From Thermoplasmata archaeon (GTDB lineage Archaea > Thermoplasmatota > Thermoplasmata > Lutacidiplasmatales > UBA184), in NCBI GenBank assembly GCA_030039525.1, contig JASHVI010000133.1, positions 1-11,333 of the forward strand: 11,333 nucleotides of DNA, in the 5' to 3' direction. Positions 6,838-11,144 of the stretch are shown here, piece by piece. The notes under the pieces were generated by a model. It was not told where the DNA came from, made no database searches, and worked only from the letters and a program-made list of their open reading frames with translations. Each line of letters opens with the position of its first letter. Position 1 is the first letter of the stretch. Position numbers and translations under genes: made by a program.

Positions 6838-6945
6838 AGCTCGTCGCCCCACGACCCCGCGATGCCGAAGCGCCAGCGAGCACGCCCTCTCGTTGATCGC
6901 TTGGGCCGGTCGCCACGCACGCCCAGCGTTTAGAGTCCGCGCGCC

Positions 6946-6959
6946 AAATTAAAATAATG
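6946..6959 (+). promoter_or_regulatory. TATA box of antitoxin-RelE operon
   Basis: AAATTAAAATAATG is the most AT-rich run in the window, centred about 27 nt before the ATG at 6979. This is a strong archaeal promoter by composition and fits a leaderless transcript. Confidence 0.6.
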
Positions 6960-6978
6960 TCTTGGCCCTGCTCGTACG

Positions 6979-7197
6979 ATGGCCGTCGACCGTCTGACCT
7001 CGATTTCGATTCACGCCTCTACCCTCAAGATGCTGCAGCCGTTCAAGAGGGGAGACATGACGTGGGACGACGTCTTGATCGACTTCATCGAGGAGCATGT
7101 CCCAAAGGAGTTCGTTCGTGAGATGGTTCGTCAGGCAAGCACCGGACCCGGGATTCCTTGGCGTCAAGCCTCCGAGGAGCGCAATCGGAGGCGCTAG
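6979..7197 (+). CDS. Antitoxin of RelE-type pair (RHH-like), paralogue A
   Basis: A 72-residue protein of the short ribbon-helix-helix/VapB-like antitoxin type common in archaea. The N-terminal strand LTSISIHASTLKMLQ (6-20) would pair in the RHH dimer and contact DNA. The next helix reads FKRGDMTWDDVLIDFIEE, the family signature L..(F/L)K....(S/T)(W/Y)DD.L. The basic C-terminal tail (PWRQASEERNRRR) probably contacts the toxin. The RelE-like gene starts three bases after its stop, so the two form a classic type II toxin-antitoxin operon, probably repressed by the antitoxin itself. It is one of five related proteins in the last 4.4 kb, and the only one with a recognisable toxin beside it. Confidence 0.75.
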   Translation: MAVDRLTSISIHASTLKMLQPFKRGDMTWDDVLIDFIEEHVPKEFVREMVRQASTGPGIPWRQASEERNRRR

Positions 7198-7200
7198 CCC

Positions 7201-7485
7201 TTGCCTCGGGTCGAAATGACTCTCGAGGCGAGAAAACAGTACCTCGCTCTGCCGGACGAGATAGCGGAGCGCTTTGACGAGATCATGGGAAGGCTCGAAG
7301 CAAACCCTCATCGCCTGCCACCCTGGTGCGAGGTCAAGTTGATTGGACGCCACCGAGGGAAGGAGGTCTTTCGGGCACGCGTGGGGGAGTATCGGGCGAC
7401 GTACGTCTACGATGGGGAGCTATTGCGATTCACTCGGTTCCGTCTTCGAAGAGACATCGGATACTCGGCTCTGCCAAAGGTGTGA
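7201..7485 (+). CDS. RelE/ParE-superfamily toxin
   Basis: A 94-residue protein with the RelE/ParE fold pattern. Helices EARKQYLALPDEIAERFDEIMGRLEANP (9-36) are followed by strands VKLIGRHRGKEVFRARVGEYRATYVYDGELLRFTRFRLR, the usual L.G.....FR.RVG.YR..Y...  region of RelE relatives, and the end DIGYS. Arg58, Arg60 and Arg65 are candidates for the basic residues that hold mRNA in RelE nucleases. Whether it cleaves mRNA on ribosomes or poisons gyrase as ParE does cannot be read, but an mRNA interferase is more likely for the archaeal group. The start is a TTG three bases after the antitoxin stop, giving tight coupling; ATG 7216 would remove the first strand. There is no promoter of its own. Confidence 0.8.
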   Translation: MPRVEMTLEARKQYLALPDEIAERFDEIMGRLEANPHRLPPWCEVKLIGRHRGKEVFRARVGEYRATYVYDGELLRFTRFRLRRDIGYSALPKV

Positions 7486-7553
7486 GCCGACCGGTCGGGT
7501 CCCGCAAGCCCCTCTACCGATCTCGCCTCGGAGCGAATCCCCCTTCGTCGCAC

Positions 7554-7571
7554 GTGCAATCACCGTCCCAC
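7554..7571. repeat. 18-bp intergenic dyad, degenerate copy
   Basis: GTGCA-ATCACCGT-CCCAC. The left arm is perfect and the right arm matches 3 of 5 (8 of 10 overall); the ATC core seen in other copies is kept. It lies in the gap between the RelE-type toxin and the Kelch gene. Confidence 0.35.
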
Positions 7572-7648
7572 GTTACTGCTCTGGCGGTCTGATCTTTCCT
7601 GCGTCTGAAGAGGTGACGGTCTTCGGTCGCTCGCGACTCGTCAGCGCA

Positions 7649-7657
7649 CTTTTGTAG
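7649..7657 (+). promoter_or_regulatory. TATA-like box of Kelch gene
   Basis: CTTTTGTAG, centred about 32 nt before the ATG at 7685. It supports that ATG over the GTG at 7664, which would lie only about 11 nt from the box. Confidence 0.4.
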
Positions 7658-7684
7658 GAGGCGGTGGTCGGGGCGAACGGGCCC

Positions 7685-8752
7685 ATGCCTCTCCTCAAGG
7701 TCCCTGGGTTCGTCGGCCCGCAGATCGCGATCGGCATCGCTCTGCTCCTCCTCGTGGCCGGGGAAGCTGCAGCCGCGGACAATCGCGATGGTTCGAGGCA
7801 GTCCTCCCTCGACGGGCTCGGAGTGATCTCTCCCTCTACCATCCACCTCTCTTGGCACCTGCTCAATACCACACAAGCCCCTTCGCCGCGGAACTGGTTC
7901 GGCTTCGCCTACGATGTTGCTGACAAGTATGCGGTCCTCTATGGGGGGTATGATCCCCTCGCGGGACCCACCGCGTACAGTGACACCTGGACGTTCTCGG
8001 CGGGCAAGTGGACAAACCTCCATCTTTCCGTCCACCCATCGGGTCTCAGCGGACTGGTCATGGCGTACGATCCCGACCTCCGCGGTGTTTTGGCGTTCGG
8101 AGGCGAGGCCCTTTTCGGATCCGCGTATTATAACGACACTTGGCTCTTCCATGCGGGGAATTGGACTCAACTGACTCCCTCGGTGAGTCCGCCGCCCCGT
8201 TCGCAGTACGCGATGGCATACGATGCGTACGACTCGGAGATGGTGCTGTTCGGCGGCTACAACTCGGGTGGGGTCACCCTATCCGACACGTGGACGTTCA
8301 ACGGGACAACGTGGAGCCAGGTCCATTCGCCTAGGAGCCCTCCGGGAAGCCAGTTCGCGAGCATGGTCTTTGATTCTCAGACGAATCAGACCCTGCTCCG
8401 GGGCGGGGTGAATTCCAGCAGCGGGGCTGTGGCGGGGACGTGGGCCTTCCAGGCCGGAACCTGGAAGCTCCTCCCGAGGACTAGCACCCCCCTACGGGTG
8501 CATGCTCCGATGGCCACGTTGGCCAATGGAACCCCTGTCTTCTTCTCGGGGCAAAACTCGAAGTCCGGTGCGACCTACAACACGACCTACGAATTCTTCG
8601 CTGGATACTGGCACCTGGTCCACACCTCGAACACCCCCTCTCCCCGTCCTCTTGGCGGAATTGCCTACGATCCCCAAGAGAAGGGCACGGTCTATTTTGG
8701 CGGGGGAGAGTACACCATCGGCATTTACAATGCGACCTACGTCCTGCGTTAA
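7685..8752 (+). CDS. Exported six-bladed Kelch-repeat propeller
   Basis: A 355-residue exported protein. A signal peptide (core IAIGIALLLLVAG, cleavage near GEAAAA, about residue 30) leads into six Kelch-type repeats at roughly 67-112, 118-162, 170-212, 219-262, 268-311 and 318-354. Each shows the pattern aYD....v.lFGG......DTW.F....W..l, degraded in repeats 4-6. The last repeat stops after its third strand (IYNATYVLR). The segment before the first repeat (LSWHLLNTT, 55-63) looks like the missing fourth strand, so the ring probably closes with the N-terminal strand. Such propellers bind proteins or glycans on the cell surface, and the partner here is unknown. Several Asn-X-Ser/Thr sequons are present, and there is no C-terminal anchor or sorting signal. 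Confidence 0.85.
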   Translation: MPLLKVPGFVGPQIAIGIALLLLVAGEAAAADNRDGSRQSSLDGLGVISPSTIHLSWHLLNTTQAPSPRNWFGFAYDVADKYAVLYGGYDPLAGPTAYSDTWTFSAGKWTNLHLSVHPSGLSGLVMAYDPDLRGVLAFGGEALFGSAYYNDTWLFHAGNWTQLTPSVSPPPRSQYAMAYDAYDSEMVLFGGYNSGGVTLSDTWTFNGTTWSQVHSPRSPPGSQFASMVFDSQTNQTLLRGGVNSSSGAVAGTWAFQAGTWKLLPRTSTPLRVHAPMATLANGTPVFFSGQNSKSGATYNTTYEFFAGYWHLVHTSNTPSPRPLGGIAYDPQEKGTVYFGGGEYTIGIYNATYVLR

Positions 8753-8778
8753 TCCACAACTTCCCCATCCGAGGTGGG

Positions 8779-8796
8779 GTGCAATCTCAGTTACAC
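8779..8796. repeat. 18-bp intergenic dyad, 9/10 copy
   Basis: GTGCA-ATCTCAGT-TACAC, one mismatch from the dyad. The left 11 bases are identical to the copy at 6820. It lies in the convergent gap between the Kelch gene and antitoxin-like paralogue B, where a promoter operator is not expected. Confidence 0.55.
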
Positions 8797-8806
8797 CTTC
8801 GATCGC

Positions 8807-9019
8807 TCACGACGGCGTTCGCGAGTTTGCCTTGATCCGACCCGCCCTGTAGTCCGCCAGGAGGCTCTCAGCAAACTGGACGTCCACTCGGTCCAACCCG
8901 CACTCAAGCAGATTGACGAGGAAATCGTCCCAGCTCTGCGCCCTAGACTTGAACCCCTGCAACAAGCTGAGCGTTGAGGTATGAAGGGAAAGGGCAGTGA
9001 TTGGATCGTCTGCCGGCAT
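8807..9019 (-). CDS. Orphan antitoxin-like protein (RHH-like), paralogue B
   Basis: A 70-residue relative of the antitoxin at 6979. The strand ITALSLHTSTLSLLQ (7-21) and helix FKSRAQSWDDFLVNLLE line up with LTSISIHASTLKMLQ and FKRGDMTWDDVLIDFIE of that protein without gaps. The C-terminal part (VDVQFAESLLADYRAGRIK) is different, suggesting another partner. No toxin-like gene follows: 54 bases downstream is the convergent Kelch gene. The divergent neighbour is fic, but that Fic carries its own inhibitory motif and need not depend on this protein. The start is fixed by a TATA-like box about 25 nt before the ATG. It may be an orphan antitoxin, a transcription regulator, or an antidote acting in trans. 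Confidence 0.7.
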   Translation of the reverse strand: MPADDPITALSLHTSTLSLLQGFKSRAQSWDDFLVNLLECGLDRVDVQFAESLLADYRAGRIKANSRTPS

Positions 9020-9039
9020 GAGTAACGCCAGACATGCGT

Positions 9040-9049
9040 GGTAATAGTC
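9040..9049 (-). promoter_or_regulatory. TATA-like box of antitoxin-like paralogue B
   Basis: GACTATTACC on the minus strand, centred about 25 nt before the ATG at 9019. The spacing fits a leaderless transcript. Confidence 0.45.
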
Positions 9050-9085
9050 ACTTCACCAGCCGCAAGTCGAAGGGGAGAGACAGGA

Positions 9086-9103
9086 GTGCAGTCCCAACTG
9101 CAC
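9086..9103. repeat. 18-bp intergenic dyad, perfect copy
   Basis: GTGCA-GTCCCAAC-TGCAC. The whole element is a perfect 7-bp inverted repeat (GTGCAGT/ACTGCAC) around CCCA. It lies between the divergent promoters of paralogue B and fic. Confidence 0.65.
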
Positions 9104-9135
9104 CCGGTCCGATGCGTCGCTGGCGCCTCGACCGA

Positions 9136-9187
9136 CCCCACTACATAATCCTGCGAAACGCATTTGTAGTCTGATAATGTAGTGGGG
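9136..9187. promoter_or_regulatory. Inverted repeat bracketing the fic TATA box
   Basis: CCCCACTACATAATC (9136-9150) and GATAATGTAGTGGGG (9173-9187) are inverted copies matching at 14 of 15 positions. The 22-nt space between them contains CATTTGTAG (9161-9169), the likely TATA box, about 25 nt before the GTG at 9190. The right arm ends three bases before that start codon. A repressor bound to both arms would cover the box and the start site, which makes this a good operator candidate. Confidence 0.6.
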
Positions 9188-9189
9188 AT

Positions 9190-10107
9190 GTGGCCTCTGT
9201 CCGCACCCTCCATGGTTCCTCCGGACCTTACAAGGCCCTGGTCCAGACGTATCGCTGGAATGGTCAAGTAAGGCAGAAGGAAATCTACCTCGGCGAGACG
9301 ATCCCACGCGACCTACGGCCGCTCGAAGAGGAACTCCAGCAGCGAATTTGGAAGGAAACGCTATTCCCTCTCTTCGATCGTATTCGAGAGGCATACGCGG
9401 ATCGAAAAGGTCGCGCGCCCCCCGATGTTCTTGCACAGGAGGCGCAGGAGTTTCTAATCCGGTTCACTTTCAGCACTAATCGAATCGAAGGATCCTCTCT
9501 GACGCTCGAGGAAACGCGAAGCGTCGTCGAGGACAGCCAGGTACCTAAGTCGAAGCCCATAGGGGACGTGATTGAGTCGAAGCGCCATGCCGATCTGCTC
9601 CGGAGACTGATTTCGAAGCCCGAGCCGATCGACTTCCCCCATCTCCTCGCCTGGCACAAGTGGCTGTTCGCCGAGACGAAGCCGACTCTCGCCGGCCGAC
9701 TTAGAGACTATCCAGTCCGCATCGGGGAGAGCAGCCACATCCCTCCTAGCCCACCCGAGGTTCGGCCAATGCTCATCGAGCTGCTTCGGTGGACCCACCG
9801 AGCCTCTGGGAACGTCCACCCTGTCGCAGTTGCCGGAGAATTTCATCAGAGGTTCGAGTCGATCCACCCATTCGGGGACGGGAACGGAAGGGTAGGTCGG
9901 CTCGCGTTGAACGTTCTGCTTGCGAGAGCGGACTATCCAATGTTGAATATCCAGTATGGGAGACGACAGTCCTACTACGACGCCCTCGAGAGAGCCGATA
10001 CCGCTCGCTCACCGCGGCCTTTCCTAAGGTGGTTCTTCCTGCGGTACGCGAGGGAACACGCCTACCTGCTCCCCCGATCAGCCAGCCAGCAAGGCTCCGG
10101 AAAATAG
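9190..10107 (+). CDS. Fic family protein, class II AMP-transferase type
   Basis: A 305-residue Fic protein, a family whose members transfer AMP (or another nucleotide part) from a nucleotide to hydroxyl side chains of target proteins. The full catalytic motif HPFGDGNGRVGR lies at 226-237, with catalytic His226, Asp230 and Arg234. An inhibitory helix motif [ST]xxxE[GN] is present as TNRIEG (96-101), upstream of the core; Glu100 would block productive ATP binding. This makes it class II, a self-inhibited enzyme. The flap region is near YPVRIGESSHIPP (174-186). Residues 14-37 (YKALVQTYRWNGQVRQKEIYLGET) form a small beta module seen ahead of the Fic core in archaeal relatives. The start is GTG 9190; ATG 9188 is out of frame. 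Its promoter lies inside an inverted repeat, so tight repression is likely. The target is unknown. Confidence 0.9.
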   Translation: MASVRTLHGSSGPYKALVQTYRWNGQVRQKEIYLGETIPRDLRPLEEELQQRIWKETLFPLFDRIREAYADRKGRAPPDVLAQEAQEFLIRFTFSTNRIEGSSLTLEETRSVVEDSQVPKSKPIGDVIESKRHADLLRRLISKPEPIDFPHLLAWHKWLFAETKPTLAGRLRDYPVRIGESSHIPPSPPEVRPMLIELLRWTHRASGNVHPVAVAGEFHQRFESIHPFGDGNGRVGRLALNVLLARADYPMLNIQYGRRQSYYDALERADTARSPRPFLRWFFLRYAREHAYLLPRSASQQGSGK

Positions 10108-10108
10108 G

Positions 10109-10127
10109 CTAGCGACTCGGACGCTAG
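10109..10127 (+). terminator. Hairpin just after fic stop
   Basis: CTAGCG and CGCTAG form a perfect 6-bp stem with a 7-nt loop, beginning two bases after the fic stop codon. No T-run follows directly, so it may protect the mRNA 3' end or belong to the larger foldable segment that fills this convergent gap. Confidence 0.35.
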
Positions 10128-10238
10128 AGTTCAATCACGGTTGCACGGGTCAAGTCCCTAACCTCCATTTAGCATGGAGAAGGCGTCGATCGGCCTCTTC
10201 GATGCTCTCCGGGCCGGGGGGGGCGCAGGCAACTCTAG
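10124..10238. repeat. Outer 8-bp inverted repeat enclosing hairpins
   Basis: CTAGAGTT (10124-10131) and AACTCTAG (10231-10238) are perfect inverted copies. Between them lie CTCCAT-TTAGC-ATGGAG (10163-10179) and a 7-bp hairpin with one G-T pair (10183-10189 with 10199-10205), so the whole can be drawn as a multi-branched fold. The right arm overlaps the stop codon of paralogue C. Confidence 0.4.
10129..10146. repeat. 18-bp intergenic dyad, 9/10 copy
   Basis: GTTCA-ATCACGGT-TGCAC, one mismatch from the dyad, with the ATC core kept. It lies in the convergent gap between fic and antitoxin-like paralogue C. Confidence 0.5.
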
Positions 10239-10465
10239 TATGGCTGGGCACGACTTTTTGCAATCAGCTCCTCAATCGGATACGCCCGTCCTTCTCGAAT
10301 TCGCCGGGTGAGCTCGGTCGCGGTAAGGCGGGTGGGGTGAGTGGCGATGAGTCCTCGGATAACATCGTCGTAGGTGGCCCCTCCCGACTTCAGGCTCTCG
10401 AGCAACTTCCGAGTCTCCTGCGAGACGGTGATCCTGGTAGCGGTCACGCGAATGCCCCCTCCCAT
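10235..10465 (-). CDS. Orphan antitoxin-like protein (RHH-like), paralogue C
   Basis: A 76-residue protein of the archaeal VapB/RHH-like antitoxin type. TRITVSQETRKLLESLKSGGATYDDVIRGLI (10-40) has the classic (I/V)xVSxETxxxLxxLKxxxxTYDDVIxxLI pattern. Its C-terminal part, TELTRRIREGRAYPIEELIAKS (50-71), resembles AELRRRV...RSGR...PEEMRSK of paralogue D, so C and D form the closer pair within the local family. No toxin-like gene follows; fic converges from the other side. The frame is open upstream to 10570, but the ATG at 10465 begins the domain and has an AT-rich CATATTGG about 22 nt upstream, slightly close for a TATA box. The gene is divergent from paralogue D. Confidence 0.7.
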   Translation of the reverse strand: MGGGIRVTATRITVSQETRKLLESLKSGGATYDDVIRGLIATHPTRLTATELTRRIREGRAYPIEELIAKSRAQPY

Positions 10466-10482
10466 TAGGTCACTCGGACACG

Positions 10483-10492
10483 CCAATATGAC
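10483..10492. promoter_or_regulatory. AT-rich candidate TATA box between paralogues C and D
   Basis: CCAATATGAC can be read as a TATA-like box on either strand. On the minus strand it is about 22 nt before the ATG of paralogue C. On the plus strand normal spacing would start a transcript near 10514, the exact left edge of a foldable 62-nt segment. Confidence 0.3.
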
Positions 10493-10512
10493 GGCATCGG
10501 TCTCGAAGCGAT

Positions 10513-10574
10513 CCCGGTTGAACTTGCAATCAGAATTGCACGTACACCGCTTCGGACCACGTCGGCTCAACGGG
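10513..10574 (+). other. Foldable 62-nt three-branch structure
   Basis: CCCGGTTGAAC (10513-10523) pairs with GGCTCAACGGG (10564-10574): nine pairs with one bulge and one mismatch. Inside are two hairpins: TGCAAT-CAGA-ATTGCA (10525-10540), and a CGT/ACG plus CCG/CGG stem around CTT (10541-10561). It could be a small RNA, the structured leader of paralogue D, or a DNA recombination structure. No known RNA family was recognised. Confidence 0.35.
10524..10541. repeat. 18-bp intergenic dyad, 9/10 copy
   Basis: TTGCA-ATCAGAAT-TGCAC, one mismatch from the dyad, with the ATC core. It lies between the divergent paralogues C and D and forms one arm of the three-branch structure. Confidence 0.55.
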
Positions 10575-10653
10575 AATTCAGGAGCCAGTGCCGACTTGAC
10601 GCCGGGAGATCAACGCCAGGCGAAAGCTCAAACCAGTCGCCCCACTATTGGCG

Positions 10654-10887
10654 ATGATGGCTGCGGTCGACCCGCCGACCACGATCAGGATTCGATCGAG
10701 CACCCGTCGGCTACTCGAAACAATGAAACGTCGAGGGGAGACGTATGACCAACTCCTCCGGGAGCTCGTAGGCGAGTACCGTCCCCCGAAGGACGTCGCC
10801 GAACTCCGGCGACGAGTTTCCGATATCAGATCCGGACGAGTAAGAGGTGTTCCACCGGAGGAGATGCGCAGCAAGCTAAGCCGATGA
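10654..10887 (+). CDS. Orphan antitoxin-like protein (RHH-like), paralogue D
   Basis: A 77-residue member of the same family. PTTIRIRSSTRRLLETMKRRGETYDQLLRELVGE (8-41) carries the RHH strand and the L...K....TYD.LL..L helix. The tail PPKDVAELRRRVSDIRSGRVRGVPPEEMRSK (44-74) shares VAELRRR with paralogue E and the R..GR...P.EE(L/M) pattern with paralogue C. The start is one of two adjacent ATGs (10654, 10657); a TTG at 10648 is less likely. I see no convincing TATA box at usual spacing, and a longer leader is possible. No toxin of usual size follows before the next gene, only a 28-codon frame overlapping its stop. Confidence 0.65.
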   Translation: MMAAVDPPTTIRIRSSTRRLLETMKRRGETYDQLLRELVGEYRPPKDVAELRRRVSDIRSGRVRGVPPEEMRSKLSR

Positions 10888-11111
10888 GCCAGGCGTCCAT
10901 CTCCCGGGATCGCCGTCCGTTCAGCGATCCGAAGGGCCCGCGAACACACATGATTTTCGTAAGGGTGTAATCATAGTGGCGCGTCAAACTGCCCAGCTCT
11001 ACGATCCAGTCCGTCCCACCGTACCGTGACTGGCCTGACTAGCACGCGGTCGAATCGGCCGTGCGAGCGCGGGAGGGACAGGTGTCGACGTGCCTGTGTC
11101 AATCGAGCGCC

Positions 11112-11120
11112 GGCCTAATG
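11112..11120 (+). promoter_or_regulatory. TATA-like box of antitoxin-like paralogue E
   Basis: GGCCTAATG, centred about 28 nt before the ATG at 11145. It is a weak box by composition but has the spacing seen in the other genes. Confidence 0.35.
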
Positions 11121-11144
11121 CTGGAGGGCGCTCACCAGCCAATC

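Noticed and set aside
10106..10166. Possible tRNA gene
   Set aside because: Acceptor-like and T-arm-like strings are present, but the span is about 60 bases, the T-loop lacks a base, and no anticodon arm can be drawn.
6820..10541. CRISPR array
   Set aside because: The repeats are 18-bp degenerate dyads spaced 0.3-1.2 kb apart with genes between them, not regularly spaced short spacers.
10466..10570. N-terminal extension of paralogue C with a CTCNSDC cysteine string
   Set aside because: The extension covers the likely promoter and the structured element, and family members start near the ATG at 10465.
6820..10982. Classical integron attC sites
   Set aside because: I looked for RYYYAAC followed by GTTRRRY in the gaps. 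The only such pair (10517-10523 and 10565-10571) is in the reverse order. The dyads are not standard attC sites, and no integrase gene is in the window.
10965..10982. A seventh dyad copy (GTGTA-ATCATAGT-GGCGC)
   Set aside because: Only 7 of 10 outer bases match. Its position after paralogue D is suggestive but not enough to annotate.
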